From Eutreptiella sp. 'Long Island Sound 2002' (lineage: Eukaryota; Euglenozoa; Euglenophyceae; Eutreptiales; Eutreptiaceae), in contig OZ038382.1 of NCBI GenBank assembly GCA_964036045.1, positions 4,839,789 through 4,903,788 on the forward strand: DNA of 64,000 nucleotides, written 5' to 3'. The translations under genes and the position numbers were made by a program. Positions 1 through 12,580 of this stretch are shown in pieces (positions within the stretch are counted from its first letter, which is position 1; each line of letters starts with the position of its first letter). The notes beneath the pieces are model-generated. The model saw nothing but the letters and a program-made list of their open reading frames with translations. It was not told the origin of the DNA and ran no database searches.

Positions 1-3000
1 CAAGTTGGCCATTATTGGGGAAAGATTAAGTCCTTGGGTCTCCGCGGGTTGCATATTAATGGCTGTGAGGATTTTGTTTTTTAAATAGTGTGCATGGGGA
101 AAACATCCGAACCGAAGGCACGCATGCGATGAAGGTGTCTGAACAGTTCACGGGGAACTGGGCAAGTCAGGGACCCCAAAGAGTGCTTTGAGCCCCCATT
201 TCAAAACTTCTAAATTGAACCCTTGTCCTAGGCATTGACTCCTCTATCTTGGCACAACTGACCTCAAGTTTGTGATACGTGCTGCTCTGCCGCACGTATC
301 GCTGAAGTGTGATAAAGACTTCCTAAGGTAACCCAGAGATTCACTCCATTCCCACTCCCTGACTTTCCTCGTGGGCATGGCCTTTGTCCAAGCACATCCC
401 GTGCTACCGTTGTTTACCCTGACCGCGGCCGTGCTTGCGCAAGGGGCGGGGGGGCATGCTGGGCGCATTTCCTGCTGTCTCAGGGACACTGTTCATGTTG
501 TGCGGGACACTGTCGGTCCAACCGACCGTCCTACTGCACTGCTGACGGGCATGGGTCATTAGGGTTTTCGTTTTGGGAGCATACAAATGCAGCACACTAC
601 TGTCAACTGTTCTGCTGCATGTTGGGAGGCTGGTGGGGTGCAAACGAAAATTGCATTTTGTGGTTCTCAACAGCGACAACAGTGAGAAATTGTCTACTTC
701 TATTGTGACGCTGCGTGCGCCATGCAGCCATTCCTCGTTGTGTCCAAAACACCATGCTGTTTGTGGAAGAATTTCACTGCAGTGGTGCCCCTACTGTGCG
801 CCACCCCCCATCAGCCATGTTTGGGTTTTTTCCACTGTTTCCTTTTGGCATCCCAATGCAGACCTCGCAATGGGAATCGCAGCCTCGATTGTGCATGGTG
901 TGATGGGTGGGCCGGGCAGATCTGTGCATTATCAAGGTGTTAGTGCGGACGAGGTTGCAGGCATGGGGCAGGCGCAGAGGTTCGGTTTGCCATTTCGTTC
1001 ATGGTGTATGGTGGCGCCGATTTCACCCAGCGAAAGAAAATGGGGAATTGCGACTGACCTGGGTCTGGAACCCAAGTAAAATGTTAAGGCATCAGCCACA
1101 TATGAGGTATAACCACCGGGATGGGTTTCAAAACTTGCCCCTGCTGACCATTTTTGTGTAATTGCACGATGACCGGCCATTTGGTCACCAACCACTTGTT
1201 CTGGCTCCTGCAATTTATCTGAGGGCAAGGGAAGGACGTCATTGAGGCTGCTGGGTGAGGGCTGGGGGCAGGGGTTGGAAGAATGTGCATGCCAGAATGC
1301 GCAACGCCCTGGATTTGTGATTCCAGAGCAGAGCAGAGCAGAAGTGTCCAGTGAGGTATCTTGGCGCCCATACCCTCATGTGGAAATTGGGCAATTTGCC
1401 CCAAGATCAGTGGGCTCTGCAGTCACAGTCCCAATGGAAGTGTTCTGAACAGACTGGGCAACAAGAGCTTTCAGATTGCCCAACACCTTCGTTTGTAGGC
1501 AGTGGTAGTGGGGATAATCAGCATCCAACATTGCAGAGGTCTTCCACACCAAACACACCCAGAACCTAAAACCTGCCATGTTCTACAGCAGAAAAGAAAG
1601 GCAAAATGCAGCCAAAAAAAAATGGGGCAGCAGGGCTGCCATGCATTAAAAAAAAAAAAAGCAGCAAAAAACACACCAAAATATTTCTCTTCTTAAAAAA
1701 CACTTTTTGATGATGCTGTTGTTTCCACTTTGTGTTCTTGTGGTGCTTTTTGTTTCCAAAATGCATATGCTGCAGTGCACATTTTTGCCGCGTCCACATG
1801 CCCTGGATTACATTTCTCCCATCAGTCGTGGTGAGCACACTGCAAATTTCGCTGTCATGGGAATGGCTGAAACTGAAGCATTTTGTCGTTCCCATGTTGG
1901 TGCTAGCATGGAGAGACACCAAGGGGCAGACTCTGTGAGCAGAGGGATATTCGTCCCCGTCTCAGGTGTCAACCCCCCCCCCCCCGTGGTTTTGGTCAAG
2001 CAATGTCAATGTTTTCCTCCTGAAAATTCAAAGCAGTGTGTACATTTGGCAATATCAGTTGGTACGCCAATGGAGAGTTGCACTGAGCTGCAGGGATGGG
2101 TACAATGGTGACTGAATTATTCTGGTGGGGTCAGGTGTGGAGCTGTGGGGGCCCGGGATGACAAAATGATGGTTGCGAATCTCTTCTGTCCCTCTTATGG
2201 TAAAGGATAAATTTTGCCCAAACTGCTGAATTTTTTTGCTCGGGGGCAAAAAGTGTTCTAAAATCTCAAAAATAAAATTTTCAATTTGCAAAAAGTGTCA
2301 TGAGGCCATCAAATTGCTGTCGATGAAACACCGCTGGTGTTCTGTACATGTTCAATCTCAAATTGTGCGGAAGCTACACATGTGGGTAGAAAGGCGTGGT
2401 ATATGCTTTGTGTGGTGTTTAAGCTCATCCACCATGCGAAGAGTAGTCGCTGTCATGGAAGTGTCCAAGATGCCACTATTGATCGACCCGCATGTAGGAC
2501 GTAGACCTCTAAGAAGGTTCAAACTGCCGAGACTTTCACCGCTTTGTTGCAACGCATGCACGGAAAGATGAGAGGCGTACGAACGCAATTTAAGTTGTGC
2601 AATAATTTCTCCTTCTTTGTCATTTCAAACAATGTTCTGTCGCATTAAGTAGGGATCATTGATGAGCTGCTTCGAATTGCGTAGCAATGGTGTTTAAAAG
2701 GTGCCAAAAAGCAACCCTAGTGTGTGGTTTTACATTACGCCCGCCAAGCGCAGTCACATTAGTAACCCTAGTGATCAATTCATGTACAAAGGCCCTGCGC
2801 AGTGGTGTGACAGGAGTCAAGACAAAGGTATTTTGGTCACTTTGTTGGCATTCAAAACAAGGAACTGCCCCGGCAACCTGTATTGAATTAGGGGTTGTGG
2901 TACAACCATCATAAAGCGGAATGGCTGCATTGGTTGACGAAATGGGTGCGAGCTAGTAACAACACAGGATTAACAATGTCACACTAGGAACATGTTTTAA

Positions 3001-3300
3001 AGGTGGTTGAAGTGGCTAGAGTTGCCGTCGCCCCTCTCTTCGTCTCCAGCTTGTTTCTCTACTGGCTCTAGTTGAACAGCACCATCCAGCTTTGAAGGTT
3101 TGTCCACTTGCAGCTGTGGTGCAACTTGGACAGCCGGAAGAAGAGAAGGGGGCAAAAAAGTAATTTGGGTGTGCATAGGGACATAAAGCACATCTATACG
3201 GTTCACAACGATGTTCAACATGCAGCAGTGGCCAACCAAGGAGAGTCATGCGGAGAAGATCCAAGCAAGCGCATATGAGGGCAGCGTGGGGTTGTAGTTG
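1..3300. other. No recognisable gene; unique-looking noncoding DNA
   Basis: I see no frame with a recognisable domain on either strand. The short open frames overlap one another and have the composition of noncoding DNA. A pure C run lies at 1973-1985 and A-rich runs near 1614-1665. The minus-strand frames at 2997-3264 are the most protein-like, one containing a Cys-rich stretch, but two frames compete and no splice-supported exon emerges. Confidence 0.5.
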
Positions 3301-5180
3301 CAGAGTCTCATCACACTACCACTGAAAGTGAGTTTGATGAATCCCTACTCGACCCCATTTTTCCCTGTCCCAAGCTCACAGATGTCATGTAAAGAATGAT
3401 TTTAGGTCACTCGCCCGGTTTGCTTACCTTGGGTGTAATTTAGTACTTTTTGACGGCTTTACAGCTAGTAGAGTCTCTGAATTGGCTGTCCACTGTACTC
3501 ACTCTATTTAATTGGACTCTGTAAATTCTCCACGTATCCGGTCTTTTGCACCATTTTTGCATTCATATGATGATATGCTTTATAGTTTATAATTCTTCTG
3601 CCCCGTGAATGAGGATGTCCGTGATTTGTGATTGTTGGACAATGATTCAGAATATGTTTCTCTTCGTACCAGTGTGTTGGGGGCGCCCGGTGCTCAAAAG
3701 TGGCAGAAATGTTTTGAAATGTTAGGCTTGTATTTTAACCTAAGGGTATTGTACAAAACTTTCGTCCTAGATCACTTCACTAAGTAGTGAAGAAGTAAAG
3801 AACGGTGCACAAAAAAATAATGAAATGAAATGAAAAGCATTGGCAAAGCACAAGATGAAACAGAATCAAATACTTCTTTTTTGAAGGTTTCGTGTCAAAA
3901 AAATGGTTTGGAAAAAACTTTTGTGTGCGGAAGAAATTTTAGTTGCAAGAATATTCATTAGGCAAGTGTACCTGAAACAAATGAAATATCAGCATCTACT
4001 CAAAAGCCATTGGTAGCAACTCAAAACTACAAAAGCCGATCTTCATAGGTGACTCAAAACCATGAAAAAATACGGTGTCGCCTAGAGTGTCTTTCGGCTC
4101 CCCCCGGCAACTTCGCGTTATCCCTAGAAATAAACACCCAAAGGTGGTGGTGCAAGTGGCACTCTTCTTCTACGAGTCGGCATCCATAGGCTATCCGTCG
4201 CTTATATGACTGTGCGGCTTGCAATGTGTTAGCTCCAAACTACGACAACTCCAATCACCTCTTGTAATTGTATGCATGTATTTTGCCCAAATTTGTGGAA
4301 GCAACTGGATTACGTCTCTTATTCTCCGCAAATGTTTCGGATCCGTGTTTAGTTCTCTTGAGTATAGTGGACTCACTTAACTTCTTTGTTCTTCGCTGAT
4401 ATTTCAAATCCGTATTTGGTTTTTTTTCAGGCATAGCGGGCCTCCGCCCAAAGCACACAATCATTGCTCAAGCTGGGACGTTCCTCAAAATACACCGGAT
4501 CCGTACTCGGTTCTCTTGAGCCATATCCAAAATGCATGCACCCAGGGTGTAGTGCCTTATTGGCAAATCCGTGATGGACTTTGAGCTGATTTCCGCCAAA
4601 ACTTTGAGATAAATTTATTGAAAACATAAACTTGTCAAATCGTAATATGAAACAACAATCATAAAGCTTTCAGCAAACTTTGTCACCGAAATGTGGTGAA
4701 ATGGGGCTCGAGAAATCTGTAAAAGCTGTGTAGTTGCGGCTTAATCTTCACAAGCTGCTCCGCCGCTGCGGATTTTCATGAAGCGCCCATCAAAAATCAT
4801 AAATCACAATAGCACTGTTCCAAAACACCCACAAGTCTAGCTAGTCCCTTTTATTCGGTATGTGTTTTAGAAATACAAACCTACACTGACCGCATGAAAA
4901 ATTTCCAAAGTTGTTTCTTCTTTCCAAAATAATTTCCAAAATGGAATTTCATATTAGTATGTCTTATAACATTCTTTATCAAATTTACATTGCTGGTAAA
5001 ATACTCTCCCATCATTGATTGCATGCAACAAGAGCAAAACGGACTTCTAAAATACTCTCCCGTCGTTGATTGCATGCAACCAGAGCAAAACGGACTTTTG
5101 CATCTTGATGATCCTAAAACATGTGAAAATACGTTCTTGTACAACACACAAAAATGTACACACAACTGATTTGTTGATTA
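3300..5180. other. A+T-richer noncoding stretch
   Basis: This stretch is visibly richer in A+T than the rest of the window and has almost no open frame longer than 60 codons. Degenerate copies of a segment containing GGATCCGT followed by GTTCTCTTGAG occur around 4336-4370 and 4497-4520. I found no organellar gene in it, so an organelle-DNA insertion is not supported. Confidence 0.45.
4998..5099. repeat. Two-copy 51-bp tandem repeat
   Basis: Copies at 4998-5048 and 5049-5099 start AAAATACTCTCCC and contain TTGATTGCATGCAAC, with only a few substitutions between them. It is a simple tandem duplication inside the A+T-rich stretch. Confidence 0.85.
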
Positions 5181-5811
5181 TTTGTTCTCTACATCTACTT
5201 TAAAAATGCAACCTGCTATCTGGCATGGAGAAACCTGTGAACCAACCCTCAAAACATTAAACACACTTTCTGAATATGTACTTTGCAAACATTTTACAAA
5301 AAGCCTATCACCAAACCCTCTAAAACTTTGTCAACCAACCCAACCTTTGAACAAATGCGAAAGCAATTGTGTGGGCTGTTGCACTTGCCCGTACGGCTGC
5401 CTCTGGTGGGTCACTAAGCCTGGCTGGAATCAACAGCAATGCACGTATGCACAATGCTGGTGCGCACACTTGCCAACTTCACGCCAACCAACACACGCAG
5501 TAACAAGCTGTCCACTTCATGCTCGCACACAAATTTGCGGCCCTTTTAGTGCACTCTGTGGCTGACACGTGCACTCCCACCTGCTTGGGCTCATTGGCAC
5601 TGACACACTGCACACCGCAGCCAAGGGCAAAAGCACTGAGGCGCCTCAACACAGCTTGCCAAAATGCTTAGAACAAAGTGACGTCCTAGAAAATGCTTAA
5701 AATGTACGTATGTCTTCACAGACATGTATCAAAACTTTGTACAATGGACAGCTCTCAATGGCTCACACCAAGAGAAGGAAAAAAAAACTTCTTGACACCG
5801 AGGCAGTGTTG

Positions 5812-5966
5812 AGGCTCTTTGACCAGCTCACCTGGCTCTTTGACCCGCTCACCTGGCTCGTTGACTTGGTGACTCCGTCGTTTGCTGACTTGTCCAACGA
5901 AGCTATATCTTTCTAAGGTGACTCCGTAGTTTGCTGACTTGTCCAATGAAGCCATATCTTTCTGAG
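5812..5966. repeat. Adjacent 24-bp and 49-bp tandem repeats
   Basis: Degenerate 24-bp units (GACC-GCTCACCTGGCTC type) run from about 5812 to 5868. They are followed by two 49-bp copies at 5869-5917 and 5918-5966 that start GTGACTCCGT and contain TTTGCTGACTTGTCCAA. Confidence 0.8.
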
Positions 5967-6027
5967 ATCCACTCTTTGCTGTGGCCGTTTTCCTTGTGGG
6001 GCAAGTGACGCCTGCCCCCGCCCCCTA

Positions 6028-6112
6028 GATATATACATACATATATAGATATAGATATAGATATAGATATATATACACATACATATACAACTATACAACT
6101 ATATACAACTGG
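6028..6112. repeat. TA/GATATA microsatellite
   Basis: ATATAC, GATATA and ACTATACA units lie next to a G-rich stretch. It is noncoding and likely variable in length. Confidence 0.85.
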
Positions 6113-6654
6113 GGCGGGGGTTAGGCATCTCCTCTTACGCTCTTACACAACTGCAACACTCCCCAGTGCTTTGAGGATCAATCTCGTAACACTGCAGCCC
6201 ACGCAATACCTGCGGTAGCCCCCAGGTTTGAATGAGGGGACGAGAGAGTCTGCAGGTGTCGGTACCAAAGCGAATCTCCACATTCAACACCAATTTGATT
6301 GCGAATGCTTGTTTTTTCAGAGGCTGGCTCTGATGGCACAGCACTGCCCTAGTGATCGGATTTGTTTGGTGATGTGACACAGGAGGGGCAGTTCCCCTCT
6401 TGGCAGAGTCCATACAAAGTCAAACCAAAGCACAACTATGTGTCCCCCCGCATGCAGGAGGGTTGGGGGAGTTGGGGGGGGGGGGGTATGGATGAGAGTG
6501 GAATGTCTGTCCCACTACTGGCAAGTGGCGTCAGAAATCCTCGTGGTGTCCACTCTCCTGCCAGCGCCGACAGGCTTTTCATCCAGCTACTTCCCAGACT
6601 GTGAAGCTTGGAGGTACTGACCAGAAGGGCACTCCTTACCACCCACACTGTGCT

Positions 6655-7245
6655 TCTACCAAAAAAAATTCATGGGAGCCGAAATTTACCAAAACAAAAC
6701 CCCCAAATCTTACCAAGAAAAAACCCCAACAGTACCAAGAAAAAACCCAATTCTTACCAAGAAAAAATAGCCCAATCCTTACAAAAAAAAATCCCGGTTA
6801 ATAACAGAAAAAAACCCAATTCTTACCAAAAAAAAAAGCACAAATCCTACCAGCAAACCCCTCAGACCCCCCAAGGCTTGGATAACCCTGCCACAAACAT
6901 ACCAAGAATCCTTGCACCCTCACATAGTTGAACAAGAAACACAAAACACCAAAACATGCCGCCTGGGGGGTCCCCAATGTGGGGAGGAATCAACAATTGC
7001 TACATAACCCTTGCATTCTAGGGGTCTCCGGAGCGGAGAGAAATGAAAAGGGCTATAGAACCCCTACCTTCTCAGGAAGGAACAAATACAGCTCATAGCC
7101 CTGGACTGTACCGAAAGACCCCCCAAAACTTACCAACCCCCCCAACCCCAAAAAGTTACAAAAAACCCCATACCTTACACAAAAAAAAACCAAACCTTAC
7201 CAAAACAAAAACCCAACCTGACCAACAGCCCCCCTGACCCAAACC
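6655..7245. repeat. TTACC-A(n)-CCC simple-repeat field, forward orientation
   Basis: Units of about 20-25 bp made of TTACCAA, an A run and CCC(A/C)AATTC recur over 6655-6870 and 7115-7245, separated by a less repetitive segment with a C/G run near 7261-7273. No coding sense: the open frames are Lys/Pro/Asn low complexity. The same units return at 8275-8460 and in reverse complement at 8520-8870. Confidence 0.75.
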
Positions 7246-7655
7246 TTATCAAACTGCCCTGGGGGGGGGGGGGACACCCAGCACCCATACATAATTGCAC
7301 GGAAACACAAAGCATCGAAATGCGTAAAAACATCCACATAGATCAAACCAATTGACCACTTGTTGTTGCATGGACTTAGGTATATGCACACCGGCGGATC
7401 CCTTGTTTTCCACGCACTTAGTGTACCCGTGCGCACTTCGATGCACCACCACACGAATAAGTGATGTTAAGACAGGGGCCGTGCACTTGAAACAGGTAGA
7501 AAAAATATAGAAAAAAGAGAAATGACTTGCCAAAACAAATGACTGGTCAGCAAAAGATTGGTTGGTGTCGTGAAGGGGATGCCAATGCATGACAAACGGC
7601 TCTCCGTGCAACACTCACGACCACTACAACCAGCTGGCAAACACACGGACAAACA

Positions 7656-8174
7656 CTACATACTCTTTGCTTTTGTCCATTGAACCTTGGCTTTCACCGG
7701 GTTGGACATGCATGACACCATCTCTTTGTGCGTGCGGCTTTTGCAAATTGTCCACATATTACTACACGTCTCTTGGTCAAATGCCAACCTACCACCATAG
7801 CAAGCCGGAACCGGAAACCACTTCCTCCCAATTTTGACAAACACAGGAGCGGGGGCCGCTTCTTTTTCCTTGTTATCAAAAAACCTCCTCATTAGAGGTG
7901 GGTTGCGGTGCATCCTTGGTGGGGGAGCGGGCACTATCCTTTTTCATTACAGCAACCCATGCAGCCAACTCAGATGCATGTCATCAATGCTGGGGTGGGG
8001 TTTGACCTGGCGATCGGCCTCCCAACACACATCCACTTGATCGCCCTGCACTGCCAGGATGCGACCACGATACAAATAGTGCTTTTCACTGCCTTTAGTG
8101 GTGCAATTGAACATCCCCACCTCGAGGGGCCACACCAAAGCGTGGGAGTCCATATCCCCAACTCGAGGGACCAC
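7656..8174 (-). pseudogene. Possible mobile-element protein remnant
   Basis: Two consecutive minus-strand frames (8174-7947 and 7934-7656) have a more protein-like composition than their surroundings. The first contains YLYRGRILAVQ followed by VDVCWE, which reads like a small SH3/Tudor-type beta-barrel strand pair. The second contains KIGRKWFPVPACYGGRLAF. No catalytic motif is visible and the frames are separated by a stop. I infer a remnant of an element-encoded protein; a chance open frame is not excluded. Confidence 0.25.
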
Positions 8175-8274
8175 CGAACTTTATGGATTCATGAATCCCT
8201 ACCCCCAACTCAAGGGGCCACAAAAATTTTGTGGTTTGACATTTGCGGCCAAAATCCGGTGTTTGAAATGGTTT

Positions 8275-8875
8275 TACCAAAAAAAACCCATTTCTTACCA
8301 AAAAAAAACCCATTTCTTACCAAAAAAAACCCATTTCTTACCAAAAAATCCCCCACACAAAAATGTTACCAAAAAACCCCCAACCCTTCCCAAGAAAACC
8401 CATGGTTCTTCTCAAACAAAAACAATTTCTCACCCCCAAAAAAACCCAAACCTTAAAAAAAAAAGCGAACCTTACTTGGGTTTTTTTTTGGGGGGGTGGT
8501 GAAAAAGGGGGGGGGGGGCTGGTAAAAATTGGTACAAATTGGGTGGTTTTTTTTGGGGGGGGGGGGGAATACCAGTTTTTTTGGTAAAAAAAAGGGGGGG
8601 AGCTTGGTAAGAATTGGTACCAAGAATTGGGAGTTTTTTTTGGTAAACAAAAAATGGGGCAGGGATGTTTTTGGTAAAAAAAAAAAAGTGCAAATGGGGT
8701 TTCTTTGGTGAAAAATGGGACGAGGGATTTTTCGGTAAGAATTGGTCCAGATTGGGTGTTTCTTTTGTAAAAAAAAAAAATTGGGCGCGGCGGGGGGGGT
8801 CTTGGTAAAAAAAATAGTGCAAATTGGTTTTTTTTGGTAAAAAAACGGGGGGGTTGGTACGCGCCAGGGGGGGAG
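8275..8875. repeat. Large imperfect inverted repeat of simple-sequence units
   Basis: The left arm (8275-8460) has forward TTACCAAAAAAAACCCATTTC units. The right arm (about 8520-8870) has their reverse complement (GGTAA-GAATTGG-GGTTTTTTTT) with G runs at 8507-8518 and 8555-8567. The arms could pair into a long A/T-rich hairpin. No gene. Confidence 0.7.
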
Positions 8876-9279
8876 GGGGGCGGGGGGGTTGGTATGTACC
8901 TAGCACCGCCAAGCATCCGCAATTCACAGACCAGAGGCGGGCCTCTACAGAACACAGCTAAGTGTGTGAAACCGGAAGCACCAACTGGCAAACCTACTCT
9001 GCAGTCAAAGAAAAGCGGTACTGACCGCTGATATTACCTTCGTCTTTCCCAGATATTGCAATCGTAAGAGCAGGTCCTGGGTCGGCGAGTGTCCACGGTG
9101 TTGCAAGGCCAAGACTTGCATTTACTCCCCCACCACCCCCACCGCGGGGTATTCCTGTCATGCCCTTATCGCGCATTCCTGACTTATTGCCATGTGTCCG
9201 CATAAAGCTGCTTCACATTGCGTGTTATCCGATCATCTTTGATAGTTCACCCCCCCCTCCCCAACGCAACCTTTTGGCC

Positions 9280-9648
9280 TCAAGCACGGCTTTGAGATTT
9301 GACTTCAGCCTCAGCGCTGTCCTCCACCGCATCCCACGCCTCATCAAAGCCGAGCATCCGCGACATGTAGTCCCGGGCCACAGTCCGCAGCACCTCGAAC
9401 TCCCCCGGCGTAATCGGAATCGTGTAGTTTTTGCTATCGATGCCGGACCTCCTCAGACCGACATAAATCCAGGCGGTGTCCTTGTTCACTTTGCCGGGCC
9501 TGGGCTCACTCACAGTGAGCACTTTGAGGCTTTCGCCGGCGCTCCGAGTCCCCTGCTTCGGGTCGTGCTCGAACTTTACCGGCTGCGAAGTCTCGCCCAG
9601 GGCCAAGAGGTCACCGCACTCCGTCACACTCAAATGGAAGGTCAGCTT
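9280..9648 (-). CDS. Whirly-family ssDNA-binding protein, terminal exon
   Basis: This is the second and last exon of the Whirly gene whose first exon ends at 12311. The acceptor AG is at 9650-9649 and coding resumes with AAG (Lys), in phase 0 with the upstream CAG. The 122 residues carry the second half of the Whirly fold: LSVTECGDLLALG, then EHDP (plants have FFHDP), AGESLKVL, IPITPGEFEVLR and MLGF near the end. Whirly proteins bind single-stranded DNA as tetramers in plastids, mitochondria and nucleus, where they act in genome stability and transcription. The exon ends at a stop at 9282-9280 after an acidic, Ala/Ser-rich tail, as is common in the family. Domain assignment rests on my recall of plant Whirly motifs and the exact exon join. 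Confidence 0.88.
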   Translation of the reverse strand, partial: KLTFHLSVTECGDLLALGETSQPVKFEHDPKQGTRSAGESLKVLTVSEPRPGKVNKDTAWIYVGLRRSGIDSKNYTIPITPGEFEVLRTVARDYMSRMLGFDEAWDAVEDSAEAEVKSQSRA

Positions 9649-12310
9649 CTGTGGTCACGGACGAAAGAGTCGTAGTGACAATGTAGTGACAGCCCCCCTC
9701 CCGTTTCGCTCCGATTGACAGCATAGGGTGATCTATGACTTACAGGCAGAGCGACAGTGTCCTAGAGTGAGAGCATTGAATGATAATCCACAGTATTCGC
9801 ATGGAGACCCGCAGAGTGCCAAGTTCGAGGGATAATATAGAGTGACACTATTGATTGACGGTATAGACAACAGCAGCGTAAAGCCTCAACAACCCTACGG
9901 GCAGGAAGTGTGGGATCAGGGGATGTTTTGAGGGTGGAGGATGCATATTACCCAATGCACTCTCTAGTCTACACGCCTCTCCCCAGCGCCACAGGGCGCC
10001 ATGGAGGGGGCTGCAATATGTGGCTTTGGCCGAGGATGTGTCAAGGCACGGGCCAAAACGACTAAAATAGGCTCCAAATAGGCGAGACATCCGTGCCTTC
10101 TCATCTCCAGTCGTCTGGGAGGTCGTTTGGAGGGATGCGTTTTTGACCCCTTGTTGACCCTGTTTTGGTCCCAGAACGGCCAATATTCAAGGCTTTTTTG
10201 GGACCTTTGGAAGGTGAACATGGATCACCACGGGCTCCAAGCTCTCCGAGGGCAGCCTCTGCCCCCCTGCATGGGTCTCACACCGTAGACCCCCGCATGG
10301 TGCCACCGAAATCTGTATGCCCCTTTAGTGCTCTGGAATTGACACCAGCAATGGAAAAGCTGTCCTCCAGCTCGACCCACCCACCCACCCATTGTCATGT
10401 CATCCAACTGTTGCCCACGAACGCCAGACCAGAGGGCACCAGGACACGCATGTGTGTACAATGCACACAATGAGGCCCATACCCCGGCGTACTTCACACC
10501 AAGATTAAAAGCCTTAAACCCCTCTGGGCCTTGGGGAAGGGGGGGGGGGAGAAATTGTTTGGGGTATGGGTCCCAACTGTATGTGATTCAGGCAACGATG
10601 CATTGGTTTTTTATGAGTGGACAGGCTTCTCTTCGTTGCTGACAGTGCGGATTTTGGTGCCCAACGCTGAAACACAAATGGTCTCGGGGTGCCGTGGTCC
10701 GTAATACTGCCTCAGCGCGACATCAGCCTGGGAATCTCAGGCTCATCAGGTACTATGGGGGCAGTGATTGTGTGCTACTGTAGTGGAGCAACTGCTCAGT
10801 ATTGTGTTGGATTCCAAGGACTGGCTGGACTGGGACTATACACGGGCACTGCAGAGCATCAAGGGTACAAAGCGCAGGGCTCAGTTCAGATTGGCTGGGG
10901 TAGACACGGGTCTCAGGGTGAAATGACCAGAAGAAGTGCAAGCCGCATCAGCACTCCGACTATCCCAGTTTCTAATTCTAATTTCTGAGAATGTGAGGAG
11001 GATATTGCATTGGACTGGTCACTACAGGACATGCAGCACCGTGCCAGGAACTTTTTTTGTGTGTGAATTTACTCCCTGTATCAACCCCCCCCCGCTTGGC
11101 CAGTGGGTGGCTGAGTGGGTCCAGTGGCGGATCCACTGCGTCCATCCAATGCGTGGCCTGCTCGGGTGCGAGAGTATTTGAAGTCCTGGTGCCCCCCCCC
11201 CCCCCCTGGACCGCCGGTTGTGTGCTGGGATTTGATGTTATGGCACCCTGCAGCGGGCGCTGGTGGCAGGGTAGGCCAGCCACAGCACACTCCGTGTGGG
11301 GGCTGGTACAACGCACCCAAAGTCAAGGCGGTCCAGCTTGGGAATATGCGAGCGAGGGTCCAGGGTCGTTGGAAGTGTGGGAGGGTTGCAGAGAGCCGTG
11401 GAGGATTGTTGACTGCAGTGGGACGTTGAGCCAGACCACTGGGATGCCCAAATGAGTGGTTCTGGCCTGTTTGGCCTGGGACATGCAAGTGGGCTTGTCC
11501 TCCCTCGGCGGCATGCCCCATTCCGCCCACTCGGTCCAAAGGGGTCTCTGAGAGGGTTGCGACGGGGCAGAGATGGCAAGACCCCATTTCTATTCATCCA
11601 AATCCCTCCCTCCCGAGCGGATTTCACACAACGCATCCTTATGTACGGGCACATGGACAAGCAGCCTCCATTATTGCCTTGGGCTGAGGGGCTGGGCCCA
11701 TACACTCCAGTAATCAGAGATGGCAAGTTGTATGGTCGTGCAGGCGCAGGTTGTGTTTGTCGGCACTTTTACTTCCAATTCATGTTCCTGCTGTTGGGGA
11801 GGGGTGTTGGTGATGGGTGCTTCGGGAAGGGGACTGATATGCTCGCTGAAGTGGGGCAAACCAACCCACCTTGCTTCCAGTGGAACGGTTCATGGCGGTG
11901 TTCTATCGGCACGTAGACGAAATTGCACGGGGGGGGGGGGGGGCACATTGCATCATGAAGGCACTACTCGTCAGGTGATTCCCCAATCTCCACTTCCAAC
12001 TTCCAAAGGACACGAAGGGGTGAAAGTAGGTGGCAGGACAGACGACCAATATCCCCAAAATACCATCCCCGGCCCAGTAGCTCAGCAGCCCCGCCCCCCG
12101 CTCAGGGGCGAGGGCAAGGGCAAGGGCGAAGGCGAAAGCCCGCGGCTGATCGGAGGGCTCCAGAAATTGTGTGTGCCCCAAATCGGCCTCAACCTCCCGG
12201 GCCCTTTATTCAATTTTAAACAACATTTCTGAAGTGGGTCGGCCAGGGCAGCCACAGTGTCACCTCAGCAATGGCCTGCACACTCTACAACCCCCCAAAA
12301 CCGACAAGAC
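9649..12310 (-). other. Whirly intron (2.66 kb)
   Basis: Donor CAG|GTCTTG at 12310-12309 and acceptor CACAG|AAG at 9650-9649, both canonical. The intron holds an inverted copy of a dispersed repeat (9985-10215), G or C runs at 10539-10549, 11192-11206 and 11929-11943, and no recognisable gene. Open frames at 11081-11726 are Pro/Gly low complexity. Confidence 0.8.
9985..10215 (-). repeat. Inverted copy of the CAAAAATGGG-type repeat at 24.1-24.8 kb
   Basis: The reverse complement contains GGGACCAAAACAGGGTCAA and GGTCAAAAACGCAT, matching the 24660-24725 segment (GGGACCAAAAATGGGTCAAA). The similarity is degenerate. The repeat family is unnamed. Confidence 0.6.
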
Positions 12311-12580
12311 CTGATCCCAATTGTAGCGCCGATCGCTGGTATTTGCGGCGGTGGGGGCCACTTCTAAGCTCAGGACCCCGGGACGGATCACCCGACGGTA
12401 CGGCCCGAAAGTCTTGAACTGCGGTGGCAGGGGTTGAATGCGGAGTGCAGCAGCCCTTCGGTAGATTGTGAAGTCTGCAAACGTGCGCGGCCCCGTGGAA
12501 TAGGCGGCAATCCATTTGCGGCGGGTGTGCCCGCGCAGGGGCCCGCCAAACATCTGCGTGGGACAGGCAGCATGTGGCAT
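12311..12580 (-). CDS. Whirly-family ssDNA-binding protein, first exon
   Basis: A 90-codon exon ending WDQ|GT at 12311/12310. After about 33 residues with a basic, Ala/Ser/Thr-containing composition (possible organelle transit peptide, for example AAYSTGPRTF), it reads FADFTIY, AAALRIQPLPPQF, then PGVLSLEVAP and RRYNW. This is the Whirly order Y-x-KGKAAL-x-V-x-P-x-P, LEFAPA and YDW. The lysine-rich KGKAAL DNA-binding loop of plant Whirlies is here RRAAAL, so both Lys are missing. Start choice: ATG at 12580 follows an in-frame TAG; a second ATG lies at 12553, immediately after CCCACGCAG, which could instead be an acceptor from an unseen upstream exon. Joined to the terminal exon the product is about 212 residues, short for plant Whirlies. 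Confidence 0.85.

Noticed and set aside
3300-5180. Organelle DNA insertion
   Set aside because: The stretch is A+T-richer but no organellar gene, tRNA or rRNA is recognisable in it.
5182-5565. Cys-rich 127-codon plus frame
   Set aside because: Cysteines are irregularly spaced, no signal peptide or domain is seen, and the region looks noncoding.
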